A stretch of 19,955 nt of DNA from Candidatus Woesearchaeota archaeon (GCA_007128245.1 SKXU01000026.1:1-19955); one strand, 5' to 3'; positions 13,210-19,955 are shown, counted from the stretch's first letter. A program made the numbers and translations. The notes: generated by a model not told the origin, from the letters alone.

Positions 13210-13935
13210 TCAATCAAGAAATGCTGAGAGCTCATCTGCGTGTGAGAGCAAGTCGTTGTGTCCTGCGTCCACCACTAATCGTCTTCCAGGAAGGCCTTCT
13301 GAGAGGCGTGCGGGAATAATCTGGTCGCGACGTCCATGCAAGATAAGTATCTCCCCCTCAAACGCTTCCAAGTACGGGAGCGTTGCGTAGCGTTGGCGCA
13401 GCAACACTCGTGCAGGAAATACCCTGTAGTGGTGCTGTGCGACTTCATGCAGGTGTCGGTAGGGCGAGAGGAGCGCTACTTTGCTGACCTCTCCAAGGTG
13501 TGCGTGATACGCCGCAAGTCCTGACCCCAAGCTTTCTCCGAGCACAGCGATGTCTGTGAAACCTTGCGCTTGCGCCCAAGCATGAGCGTCTCGCACGTTT
13601 TGGTGGTGAGCAGTGCTCGAGGGCCTTCCTTGTCCTGCAAAGCCATCATACTCTACAATGATGAGTGTTCGTTGCGTAAACGGTGACAAGTAGATGCGGT
13701 GGCAGGCTCTGCCTGCGTTGCCATGGTACACGATAAGTGCTCTATCGTCTCCTGGCAAGACGTGCATGCGCGTATTATTGTATCGTTCTTGCTGTGGGAA
13801 TGCTGCGCAGTCCTCGTGTGGAGTGTTGTCTGGATAGTAGATAAGACTGTTTTGTGCGAAAAATAAGAATGCGCCAAACAGTACGTACACTGACAATACG
13901 CCAATCAGGAGTTGTTTTGCGATTTCAGCCCACAT
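13210..13935 (-). CDS. Membrane-anchored alpha/beta hydrolase
   Basis: A 241-aa protein of the alpha/beta hydrolase fold (Bem46/ABHD13-like). An N-terminal membrane helix at about 8-28 (LLIGVLSVYVLFGAFLFFAQ) is followed by SLIYYP, a common lead-in of this group. YHGNAG at 70-75 forms the oxyanion-hole turn. GESLGSG places the nucleophile at Ser135. HGRRDQIIP gives the acid Asp204 and DAGHND the catalytic His226. All three catalytic residues are present, so it should be active, but the substrate (ester, acyl or peptide) cannot be told. It lies 24 nt after elp3 on the same strand and is probably cotranscribed with it. The archaellum block follows. Confidence 0.88.
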   Translation of the reverse strand: MWAEIAKQLLIGVLSVYVLFGAFLFFAQNSLIYYPDNTPHEDCAAFPQQERYNNTRMHVLPGDDRALIVYHGNAGRACHRIYLSPFTQRTLIIVEYDGFAGQGRPSSTAHHQNVRDAHAWAQAQGFTDIAVLGESLGSGLAAYHAHLGEVSKVALLSPYRHLHEVAQHHYRVFPARVLLRQRYATLPYLEAFEGEILILHGRRDQIIPARLSEGLPGRRLVVDAGHNDLLSHADELSAFLD

Positions 13936-13959
13936 CGGTAAAGAAAAGAGTCATTACTA

Positions 13960-15645
13960 CTAAAGGCTTTTGACCATGTACGGCCCTTCATGCATGTATC
14001 CGTGCTTGTCTTGGTAATACGCCCTCACGCCTACTCCGCTGATAACGACCATTTTGTTTTTTCCGTGCTCTTTTGCGATTGCTTCTGCTTTTTTGAGGAG
14101 TGTACTTCCCCATCCGCGGTGTTGTACCACGCCATCTTTTGTGAGTGGTGTTGAGTGTCCGTACACGTGGAGTTCCCGTATGAGCGCTGATTTGTGAGTA
14201 ATTTCAGGTCTAAGGAATTGTCCGGGAAAGCGCAGCCTGCAAAATCCTATGATGAGGTCTTGCCTGGTATCTTCTGCTGCGATAAAGTATTCTGTGCCTC
14301 CAGATGCTTCGTATTCTCGCACAATAATTTCTACGTCTTCCTCGTCTACAACCTGGTCTTTTACTTCTCGTGCGCGGATATCTCTGCAGAGCACGGGTTC
14401 TTGATCGACTATTTGTCGCAGGTTCGTTTTGTCAACCCCCCCTACCGTTCTGTATGTGGGGATGTCTCGTTGTACGCGCATGATGCGACAGTATTCAGGG
14501 ATGAGCGGCATGAGTTCTCGTAGCATCTTCACCGCTTCTGGTGTTTGCATTGGCTCAAAGATGCCTGCTTTCATGTCTTGTTCTAGTGGCGTGTTTGGCA
14601 TGACCATGCAAGGATAGAGTTTTACCATGTCAGGTCGATAGTCTGGGTCGGTAAAGATGTGTTTCATTCCCTCAAGGTCCTTGTCGTATGGGATGCGTTT
14701 TTTGTCTGCTCCTGGCAGTCCTGGCATGAGGTGGAAATTCAGCTTAAACCCGAGGTCTCGCAGGACGCGTATACTTTCTTTGTTCATTGCTGCGTCGTGT
14801 GCACGGTTTGTTATCAGCAGTGATTCGTCGTAGACTGATTGCACTCCTAATTCGATGCGTGTCGCCCCAAATTGTAGCAATAAGTTTCCGTGTGGGAGAA
14901 GTCCACAATCCGGTCGCGTCTCAAACGTCAGTCCTACGCAACGTATAGGGTTTCTTTCGTTGCGTGTTTTTTCGTGCTCAACGTCTCGTGTGTATCCACG
15001 CATTTTTTGCTCGTACATACGCTCTTTGATCCGCTCTCCTCTCGCCTCATCGTCAAGGTCTCCTGGGAGCTCAAAGAACTCTTTGAACGCATCCAAGTCG
15101 AGTTCTCCATCGGGATAAAAGAGGTCTCCGAAGTCGTTGAGTGCTTTAAAGAGGTCGTAGGAGAATGTTTGTTGATACTCAAGAGGATAGCTGGGAACGG
15201 TTCCTCCCATGACGATGACTTCGCATTTGTGCGGGCTGTGTCCTTGGCTGACGTATTGTTCAAGACGATTAAACGTTTGGTAGTACGCATCCCACTTCCA
15301 TCGTTTTCCTCGCATGCTCGCAGGTTCTTTTCCTGTGTAGCTCATAGGAATGCCTTCTTTTAGATGGTCAGGACAGAACGTGCATTTGCCATGTGGGCAC
15401 GGCAGCGGGGCGCTCATGATTGCGATTGGCGATACTCCTGCTTGTGTGCGCATGGGTTTTGACAGAAGACCCATCTGTTTTCGTTCTTGCACAGTTGCAT
15501 TAAGTAGGATATCGATGTCTGAGGGGATTTTTTTCATCCCGTGTTTTCGTGTCAGCGCTATTTTTGTGTGTTGCAGGTCGTCTTTTGAGAGTTCTTTCTC
15601 AGAGAGTTCCGTGATTACTTCTTCGTAAAAGGGAAGGCGCGCCAT
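13960..15645 (-). CDS. elp3: Elp3-type tRNA uridine-34 carboxymethyl-modifying enzyme
   Basis: A 561-aa radical SAM/GNAT enzyme that starts cm5U modification at the wobble uridine of tRNA using acetyl-CoA. The radical SAM cluster motif is CPHGKCTFC, with cysteines 83, 88 and 91. Other landmarks are SYTGKEPAS, MGGTVPSYP, FETRPD and the RIELGVQSVYDE segment. The C-terminal acetyltransferase domain (about 440-561) has QHRGWGSTLLKKAE for acetyl-CoA and YYQDKHGYMHEGPYM at the end. The cluster motif is followed by PDHL where Elp3 proteins usually have PGGP, a small oddity next to the iron-sulfur site. In archaea Elp3 acts without the other Elongator subunits. The start is supported by a TATA box about 28 nt upstream. 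Confidence 0.95.
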   Translation of the reverse strand: MARLPFYEEVITELSEKELSKDDLQHTKIALTRKHGMKKIPSDIDILLNATVQERKQMGLLSKPMRTQAGVSPIAIMSAPLPCPHGKCTFCPDHLKEGIPMSYTGKEPASMRGKRWKWDAYYQTFNRLEQYVSQGHSPHKCEVIVMGGTVPSYPLEYQQTFSYDLFKALNDFGDLFYPDGELDLDAFKEFFELPGDLDDEARGERIKERMYEQKMRGYTRDVEHEKTRNERNPIRCVGLTFETRPDCGLLPHGNLLLQFGATRIELGVQSVYDESLLITNRAHDAAMNKESIRVLRDLGFKLNFHLMPGLPGADKKRIPYDKDLEGMKHIFTDPDYRPDMVKLYPCMVMPNTPLEQDMKAGIFEPMQTPEAVKMLRELMPLIPEYCRIMRVQRDIPTYRTVGGVDKTNLRQIVDQEPVLCRDIRAREVKDQVVDEEDVEIIVREYEASGGTEYFIAAEDTRQDLIIGFCRLRFPGQFLRPEITHKSALIRELHVYGHSTPLTKDGVVQHRGWGSTLLKKAEAIAKEHGKNKMVVISGVGVRAYYQDKHGYMHEGPYMVKSL

Positions 15646-15656
15646 ACCGTGACGAA

Positions 15657-16217
15657 TCAGCCGCTCTTTTTATAGGTGTTGCCGCCGAGCATGTCTCGTT
15701 GTTGTAACTCTTCAGCCCAACCATGTGCGGTGCTCGCAGACACTGCGTGTATACGAGATCCGAGTAACGAGTAGAGCCGTGGCTGCGTCACAGTATCAAT
15801 ACTTCTGTTCCATCGCAGCCCTCTATGACTATCCTCAACGCCGATGCGTACCTGTGGTCCTGTCACGAGGTATCCGTCAGGAACGCGGTTAATCCGCGTG
15901 TGAAGAGTTCGTTGTTCCTTAGGTAGTTCACGAGGTAAGTTCCGCGGGATGCCGCGCGCAATCTCTTCTTGCGTGAGTGGTCGCTTGACGTGTTGTGTGG
16001 CTTTGAGGTCTGGAACAGCTAAATACAGCTCTCCTCCGATGTACCCCAGTAATCCATCATCTCCAATGCTCGGCGCTACTTCTCGATCTCTCCAGTTCAA
16101 AAAATGAGTAAGCGGATCCGCTCTATTCGCATACCTCACAATTTCTTCAATTGGGGCTGGTGCCACAACAATTCCCGGGATAGGTGTGTCGCGCGTTATT
16201 GTTCCGTGTACATGCAT
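15657..16217 (-). CDS. Hypothetical protein, 186 aa
   Basis: I do not recognise this protein. It begins MHVHGTITRDTPIPG and has no signal peptide or membrane helix. It is rich in Arg, Pro and charged residues, with a beta-like N-terminal half (GDDGLLGYIGGELYLAVPDL) and a basic stretch RGIPRNLPRELPKEQR (about residues 94-109). A longer frame reaches an ATG at 16295, but that would overlap the peptidase gene. The ATG at 16217 sits about 28 nt after a TATA-like ACATTTAAAA, so I chose it. Codon use is mixed, between the A/C-ending style to its left and the T/G-ending style to its right. It lies 11 nt before elp3 on the same strand. Confidence 0.6.
   Translation of the reverse strand: MHVHGTITRDTPIPGIVVAPAPIEEIVRYANRADPLTHFLNWRDREVAPSIGDDGLLGYIGGELYLAVPDLKATQHVKRPLTQEEIARGIPRNLPRELPKEQRTLHTRINRVPDGYLVTGPQVRIGVEDSHRGLRWNRSIDTVTQPRLYSLLGSRIHAVSASTAHGWAEELQQRDMLGGNTYKKSG
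15668..15677 (-). promoter_or_regulatory. TATA box of elp3 (leaderless)
   Basis: Minus strand ACCTATAAAA is centred about 28 nt before the elp3 ATG at 15645, inside the end of the upstream gene. Predicts a leaderless elp3 mRNA. Confidence 0.55.
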
Positions 16218-16240
16218 ATTTGTGAGTAAAAACATGCGCT

Positions 16241-16250
16241 TTTTAAATGT
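16241..16250 (-). promoter_or_regulatory. TATA box of the 186-aa hypothetical gene
   Basis: Minus strand ACATTTAAAA is centred about 28 nt before the ATG at 16217 and starts 2 nt after the peptidase stop. It is the main reason for choosing the shorter start. Confidence 0.45.
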
Positions 16251-16252
16251 TA

Positions 16253-17104
16253 CTACCAGAAGAAGACAGAAATGTTGTTGTGTGTGATGTACCATGTCAC
16301 AAGATACGCGATCAAAAAGCTTGGTACGAACGGAATTCCTTCCTTAATCGTTACTTCTTTGACCTTGTGTTCTTTAAGAATCGCAATCTGCTCACGCGTC
16401 AAACCCGAAGGGGTTGCGGGAACAAGCACCTTCTTTCCTTTCTTGACTTCTTCAACCATCCAGTCCCCTTCAACAATGTCTTTGACCGCTCGTTGTTTCA
16501 CAAAACACGTCTCTTCTACCGTCTTAATCAGCAAAGAAAAGTAGAACGCGACATACAACAGCGCAGCCAAGAGCACGAACATCAATGTGAGAGAACCAGG
16601 AAATAAAAAACCTGTGGCCGCAGTCAGAACAGCCACAATAATAATCCCTATGCGCAATCGCATCATGCGCTTTGTGTGTAAGCGCTCAGACAATCGTTTA
16701 AGCACTTTTTTCCTGTTACCAATAAATAACGCAATCATCCACACCATCCCATACGCTGCGCCGGCAAACACACACACCAACAAGAAGAGCAAGAAAAACG
16801 GTATTTCCGTCCAGGAAAACAGTGGGATGCCAAACAGAGCACCAATGCCCATAATCATTTTTGCATCTCCCCCACCCCACTGGCCAGTGTAGTACATGAG
16901 CGCTCCAAGCACGTATCCCACAAGGAGTCCTGCGAGCGAGAACACTATAAACCATACCTCCCAAAAGTAGATGCTGTGCATGACAGCAATGCCAAGGCCA
17001 CTTGCCATCATTCCATAATTCACCCAGTCAGGAACCTCTCGTTTTTTGAGATCAGTAATGGTACCGATCACGATTCCTGCAAGAGCAATAGCTGGTTGAA
17101 ACAT
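16253..17104 (-). CDS. A24 prepilin/archaellin peptidase (FlaK/PibD-like)
   Basis: A 283-aa polytopic membrane aspartic peptidase that removes class III signals from archaellins and pilins. The catalytic aspartates are Asp18 (TDLKKREVPDW) and Asp80 (GGGDAK), at the canonical positions for the family. About six membrane helices run over 1-190. A soluble insert at about 195-262 (EGDWMVEEVKKGKKVLVPATP, then SGLTREQIAILK and KEGIPF) precedes a final helix. That insert exceeds the minimal FlaK fold. The ATG at 17104 (MFQPAIAL) is preferred over 17119 because it follows the 44-aa gene by 4 nt. It lies near the archaellum operon and could process ArlG, whose N-terminus has RKG|A. Which substrates it cuts is inference. 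Confidence 0.9.
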   Translation of the reverse strand: MFQPAIALAGIVIGTITDLKKREVPDWVNYGMMASGLGIAVMHSIYFWEVWFIVFSLAGLLVGYVLGALMYYTGQWGGGDAKMIMGIGALFGIPLFSWTEIPFFLLFLLVCVFAGAAYGMVWMIALFIGNRKKVLKRLSERLHTKRMMRLRIGIIIVAVLTAATGFLFPGSLTLMFVLLAALLYVAFYFSLLIKTVEETCFVKQRAVKDIVEGDWMVEEVKKGKKVLVPATPSGLTREQIAILKEHKVKEVTIKEGIPFVPSFLIAYLVTWYITHNNISVFFW

Positions 17105-17108
17105 GGCC

Positions 17109-17243
17109 TTACAGAACAATCACTCCTATAATGATGAGGAGCACCCCTAACAAGATAAGGCCTGAGCCGTACAGCACGTACCGTGGTTGCTTGTTAAAAA
17201 AATCCACTGCCTGCTGCTGCCACTTTTTGAAGTCCAATTCCAT
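17109..17243 (-). CDS. 44-aa single-pass membrane protein
   Basis: A short open frame, MELDFKKWQQQAVDFFNKQP then RYVLYGSGLILLGVLLIIIG and VIVL, stop TAA at 17109-17111. The first 20 residues form an amphipathic cytoplasmic segment, and residues 24-44 form one hydrophobic helix ending the protein (tail-anchored layout). It ends 4 nt before the peptidase start. A TATA box lies about 27 nt before its ATG, which makes it the leading gene of a two-gene unit. Function unknown; it may assist or regulate the peptidase (inference). The clean helix, tight spacing and promoter position argue that it is real despite its size. Confidence 0.7.
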   Translation of the reverse strand: MELDFKKWQQQAVDFFNKQPRYVLYGSGLILLGVLLIIIGVIVL

Positions 17244-17262
17244 GAGTCCTCGTCAAGCATAT

Positions 17263-17274
17263 AGGTATTTAAAC
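17263..17274. promoter_or_regulatory. Shared bidirectional TATA box for pyk and the 44-aa gene
   Basis: GGTATTTAAACA contains the self-complementary TTTAAA centred at 17270.5. The plus-strand ATG of pyk (17297) and the minus-strand ATG of the 44-aa gene (17243) are 26-28 nt away on either side, the spacing expected for leaderless starts. No second clear TATA box lies in the 53-bp spacer. Confidence 0.6.
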
Positions 17275-17296
17275 AATGCGGTATCAGTGTGAAGTG

Positions 17297-18694
17297 ATGA
17301 AACGAACAAAAATCGTAGCAACAGTAGGTCCTTCAACAGATTCTTCAGCGATTCTTAGAAAAATGATTCACGCCGGCGCAAATGCGTTTCGCATCAATCT
17401 CTCTCACGGCAGTCAAGAACAGTGGAAGCGACTCACACACGAGATTAAACAAGCCTCACAAGACGTCGCAATCATCGTAGACACGAGCGGACCAGAAATG
17501 CGGTTAGTAGGCGTGCGCAGTCCGCGAGAACTTCAACCAAACAGCGTCTTTTCCATCTCCCTCAAAAAGCACGAGACCATGCCATACCTCTCACATCACG
17601 TGCAAGTAACCAAAGGAACCCCACTTCTGATAGACGATGGAAGTATTACTGCAATCGTTGAAGGAGTAAGTAATGATGTGGCGCAAATTCGTGTGCTTGA
17701 CGGAGGCATCCTCACCGACAGGAGAAAAATCACTCTTCCAAAAACGCAATCCACACTACCCATTCTCAGTCCTAAAGACAAAAAAGACGTGAAGTTTATG
17801 CTCAAACAAGGAATTGATGTCGTAGCATTATCCTTTACTCGGAACAAAAAAGATGTGGTCACCTGTAGAAAGCTTGTCGGAGAGGACATCCTTATTGTTG
17901 CAAAAATAGAGAGCAGCGAAGGAGTAGAAAACATCGACGAAATTATTGAACACGCAAACGGCATCATGATCGCTCGCGGAGACCTCGGCGTCGAGATACC
18001 ACTTGAAGAAGTCCCTCTCGTCCAAAAAAAAATTATTGAAAAGTGCAACCGAGCAGCAAAGCCCGTTATCGTCGCAACACAAATGCTTGAGAGCATGACA
18101 CGAAACTCTCGACCAACTCGAGCAGAAGCGTCAGACGTTGCTAACGCCATACTTGACGGCGCAGATTGTCTGATGCTCTCACAAGAAACTGCAGTAGGAC
18201 AGTACCCCATAGAGAGTGTTTCCACCATGGCCGCCATTGCGAACACCATGGATATCTCCTTTACCACTCGTCTTGAGCGAGTCTCAGACTCAAAAATCGA
18301 GATTGCAGAAGCGATCAGTAACGCTGCCTATGACCTCTCAGTAAACTTGCACATCAATGCGATCATCACAGCGACCACTTCAGGATTTACTGCGCGCATG
18401 ATCTCTCGTTTTCGTCCAAAAGTACCTATTATCGGTATTGCCCATGACCAACACATTAAGCGACAGCTGCAGCTAAGTTGGGGCGTCACACCCATCACCT
18501 TTAGTCGCAAACCAACAGGGTCTCGTAAAATGGTTCGCCAAGCAGTACAATCAGCAGTAGATGCAAAGCTCCTGAAAGATTCAGATACCATCATCGCCAC
18601 TGCTGGTATCGACACCTTGCAAGCCGGCGCAACTAACCTCATCGAAGTTCATAATGTGGGCGAGCTACTGGCTGCGCACAAAAAGGATAAGTAA
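17297..18694 (+). CDS. pyk: Pyruvate kinase
   Basis: A 465-aa glycolytic enzyme converting phosphoenolpyruvate and ADP to pyruvate and ATP. The N-terminus KRTKIVATVGPST is the family signature. The active-site loop is MIARGDLGVEIPLEEVPLVQ, with the catalytic Lys just before it in IVAKIESSEGVENI. KPVIVATQMLESM, then RPTRAEASDVANAILDGADC and LSQETAVGQYP complete the barrel. The C-terminal domain (about 335-465) is full length. The B domain (about 70-165) is present. I chose the ATG at 17297 over the in-frame one at 17276 because it gives the standard N-terminus and fits the TATA spacing. Its codons end mostly in A or C, unlike thrS on the same strand. Confidence 0.96.
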   Translation: MKRTKIVATVGPSTDSSAILRKMIHAGANAFRINLSHGSQEQWKRLTHEIKQASQDVAIIVDTSGPEMRLVGVRSPRELQPNSVFSISLKKHETMPYLSHHVQVTKGTPLLIDDGSITAIVEGVSNDVAQIRVLDGGILTDRRKITLPKTQSTLPILSPKDKKDVKFMLKQGIDVVALSFTRNKKDVVTCRKLVGEDILIVAKIESSEGVENIDEIIEHANGIMIARGDLGVEIPLEEVPLVQKKIIEKCNRAAKPVIVATQMLESMTRNSRPTRAEASDVANAILDGADCLMLSQETAVGQYPIESVSTMAAIANTMDISFTTRLERVSDSKIEIAEAISNAAYDLSVNLHINAIITATTSGFTARMISRFRPKVPIIGIAHDQHIKRQLQLSWGVTPITFSRKPTGSRKMVRQAVQSAVDAKLLKDSDTIIATAGIDTLQAGATNLIEVHNVGELLAAHKKDK

Positions 18695-18717
18695 CATAGT
18701 AAGTCATCGAAGGGGAA

Positions 18718-18757
18718 ATTCAACACTGCCGTGATGTACAATCACGTTTTGTTGAAT
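18718..18757. repeat. Two-level hairpin in the pyk-DRG spacer
   Basis: Outer arms ATTCAACA (18718-18725) and TGTTGAAT (18750-18757) enclose inner arms CGTGAT (18730-18735) and ATCACG (18741-18746) with loop GTACA. ATTCAACA recurs at 18771-18778 and could instead pair with 18750-18757, so two folds compete. Confidence 0.7.
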
Positions 18758-18785
18758 CACCGAAGATGCAATTCAACAATGCCAA

Positions 18786-18802
18786 GAATCACGTAGTGAT
18801 TC
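18786..18802. repeat. 7-bp hairpin GAATCAC-GTA-GTGATTC
   Basis: Perfect arms around a 3-nt loop. The GAATCAC arm is also present at 18754-18760 in the preceding hairpin. Confidence 0.65.
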
Positions 18803-18804
18803 GT

Positions 18805-18842
18805 GTCTCGTAAGCTTCACCTGAGGTGAAGCTCTACGATAC
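18805..18842. repeat. Long hairpin in the pyk-DRG spacer
   Basis: AGCTTCACCT (18813-18822) pairs with AGGTGAAGCT (18824-18833). TCGTA (18808-18812) then pairs with TACGA (18835-18839) past a one-base bulge, and the pairing continues to GT/AC with one mismatch. Strongest hairpin of the cluster. There is no T-run after it on either strand, so a simple terminator is not obvious. Confidence 0.75.
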
Positions 18843-18844
18843 CT

Positions 18845-18859
18845 TAATTCGAAGAATTA
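18845..18859. repeat. 6-bp hairpin TAATTC-GAA-GAATTA
   Basis: Perfect arms around GAA. It is followed on the plus strand by TGTTTTG, so it could help end pyk transcripts. Confidence 0.5.
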
Positions 18860-18864
18860 TGTTT

Positions 18865-18893
18865 TGTGGAACTAACGCAAGTGCAGTTCCACA
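18865..18893. repeat. 9-bp hairpin overlapping the end of the DRG gene
   Basis: TGTGGAACT (18865-18873) and AGTTCCACA (18885-18893) are exact complements around an 11-nt loop that contains most of the last codons of the DRG GTPase. Coding and structure overlap here. Confidence 0.6.
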
Positions 18894-19955
18894 ATATCAT
18901 TGTCAAGGAGCTCATGCGTGAGACCTTGTTTTTGATTATCAAACTTGGCTGACGGTCCTGTTACCCGTGCAAACTTGAATTTCTTGTCAAAGTCTCGATG
19001 AATTTTTCTTGCAACATCCCGAATAGTTGATCCGTTGCGCATAATGAGCGGTTCTTCAAGGTCTGCGTCTTTTCCTGGTTCTTTCATCCAGATCCGCATA
19101 AAGCCGAGTTTTTGAAAAATGAGCTCTTTGAGTTCTTCAGTACCAATTTTTTTGTGAGCGCTGATAAACACATCAGGGTCTAGCGTATTCTTAATCTTCT
19201 GTTTTTGCTCATCAGACAGCAAGTCTTGTTTGTTAATCACAAGTATTGATGGCATGTACTTCTTATTTGCCTCAACACAGTCAATAAACTGGTCAGCGTT
19301 TATCGGGGTGCGAATGACGATGTCTGCGTTAAAGATGCGAAACGTTCCAAGAATATCGGCAATCATCTCGTCAGTAAGCTCAGGCGTTCTTACGGTTCGC
19401 CCAATAGAGAGTCCGTCTTTTGCTTTTTTGACAATCTTCACATCGGGAGGGTCTTGATCTAACCGAATGTTTGCATCATAAATCTCTTTACGAATAACGG
19501 GAAGTTCGTTAAGCCGTGTTCCATCAAGCAAAATAAGACATACATCAGCTGCTCGCATAGTCGCAAGGACTTCTCGTCCACGACCCTTTCCCGACGCTGC
19601 TCCCGCAACAATACCAGGCACGTCAAGCACTTGGATTTGTGCTCCTTTGTGTTCAAGCAGCCCAGGAATGACCGTGAGAGTGGTGAACGCGTACGACCCG
19701 GTTTCAGACTCTGCATTCGTGATCGCGTTCAAAAGCGTACTTTTTCCCGCGCTGGGAAAACCAAGCAGAATAACAGTTCCATCACCTGATCGCCGAACTG
19801 CGTATCCTCCGCCTGACGTTCCTGTGCCTGCTTGTCGTTGCTCGTCAGCTTGCCGCAGCTTTGCGATTTGCGCCTTAACCTTTCCGATATGTGCTTGTGT
19901 AGCTTTGTTATACGGAGTGTTTTTGAGTTGCTCCTCAAGCTCCGCAATCTTCTTA
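18872..19955 (-). CDS. DRG/Rbg-family GTPase (5' end beyond window)
   Basis: 360 residues are visible; the start lies past the right edge, probably by only about ten residues. The N-terminal helices KIAELEEQLKNTPYNKATQA are a DRG hallmark. The G1 loop is GFPSAGKST (19762-19736), G3 is DVPG (in VLDVPGIVAGA), and NKQD is G4. The C-terminal TGS domain carries RDVARKIHRDFDKKFKFARV and ends DNDIVELHLR. DRG proteins are universal in archaea and eukaryotes and associate with ribosomes. An apparent start at TTG 19732 is only an internal Leu codon, since it would remove the G1 loop. It converges with pyk across a hairpin-rich spacer of 177 bp. Confidence 0.93.
   Translation of the reverse strand, partial: KKIAELEEQLKNTPYNKATQAHIGKVKAQIAKLRQADEQRQAGTGTSGGGYAVRRSGDGTVILLGFPSAGKSTLLNAITNAESETGSYAFTTLTVIPGLLEHKGAQIQVLDVPGIVAGAASGKGRGREVLATMRAADVCLILLDGTRLNELPVIRKEIYDANIRLDQDPPDVKIVKKAKDGLSIGRTVRTPELTDEMIADILGTFRIFNADIVIRTPINADQFIDCVEANKKYMPSILVINKQDLLSDEQKQKIKNTLDPDVFISAHKKIGTEELKELIFQKLGFMRIWMKEPGKDADLEEPLIMRNGSTIRDVARKIHRDFDKKFKFARVTGPSAKFDNQKQGLTHELLDNDIVELHLR

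Larger units (their letters stand above)
18695..18871. other. Hairpin-rich spacer between convergent pyk and DRG genes
   Basis: The longest gene-free stretch in the window (177 bp). I see no open frame worth calling. At least four consecutive inverted repeats fill it, and a fifth extends into the DRG gene. Sub-sequences ATTCAACA, GAATCAC and CGTGAT/ATCACG recur. Candidates are a bidirectional termination region, a structured small RNA, or a degenerate repeat element. The sequence alone does not decide. Confidence 0.65.

Noticed and set aside
13942..13958. TAGTAATGACTC shared by the spacer before the hydrolase and the arlG start
   Set aside because: Only 12 bp. The ATG in the hydrolase spacer leads to an early stop, so this looks like chance.
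16218..16295. Longer start for the 186-aa hypothetical protein
   Set aside because: It overlaps the end of the peptidase gene and lies before the TATA-like box. The added residues are not distinctive.
19730..19732. TTG start for the DRG GTPase
   Set aside because: It would cut off the G1 loop and the DRG N-terminal helices, which are in frame up to the window edge.

Overview
This window looks like the chromosome of an archaeon, most likely a DPANN-type lineage such as Woesearchaeota or a relative (inference). The evidence is a complete archaellum core (arlG-F-H-I-J plus an ArlC/D/E-type protein), an archaeal prepilin/archaellin peptidase, an archaeal Elp3, a DRG-family GTPase, TATA boxes, and several genes whose ATG lies 25-28 nt from a TATA box (leaderless transcripts). 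The threonyl-tRNA synthetase is of bacterial type, which suggests an old transfer. The window is gene-dense: no gene-free stretch exceeds about 180 bp, and I see no rRNA, tRNA, CRISPR array or transposase.

Layout. 1-2042 (minus): an exported, charged, helical DUF5667-like protein running off the left edge, preceded by a membrane-anchored winged-helix protein. 2122-4622 (plus): a small protein with a degenerate zincin-like motif, then thrS with its own promoter. 4629-13122 (minus): the archaellum block. An ArlC/D/E-type protein comes first (own promoter), followed by a tight arlG-arlF-arlH-arlI-arlJ operon with junctions of 1 nt gap or 1 nt overlap. 13210-16217 (minus): an alpha/beta hydrolase, elp3 and an unrecognised 186-aa protein. 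16253-17243 (minus): an A24 prepilin peptidase preceded by an overlooked 44-aa membrane protein. 17297-18694 (plus): pyruvate kinase. 18695-18871: a dense cluster of hairpins. 18872-19955 (minus): a DRG GTPase truncated by the right edge.

How the parts fit. ArlI and ArlJ are the motor ATPase and membrane platform, ArlH is the regulatory ATPase ring partner, ArlF and ArlG are the stator/periplasmic parts, the ArlC/D/E protein is the cytoplasmic ring that links to chemotaxis, and the A24 peptidase processes archaellins. No clear full-length archaellin gene is in the window.

Most notable points. (1) A 620-residue intein with a LAGLIDADG endonuclease lies inside arlI, between the Walker B region and the His box, and ends in Asp instead of Asn. 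(2) ArlF carries an inserted beta-rich surface-type domain. (3) The ArlC/D/E protein has an extra C-terminal domain. (4) A common TTTTTCGG-N5-CCG dyad sits upstream of both archaellum promoters, and a 9-6-9 perfect inverted repeat lies in the arlG leader. (5) One symmetric TATA box appears to serve pyk and the 44-aa gene in both directions. (6) Third-base preference flips strand near 15.7-16.3 kb, as expected at a point where replication forks meet.
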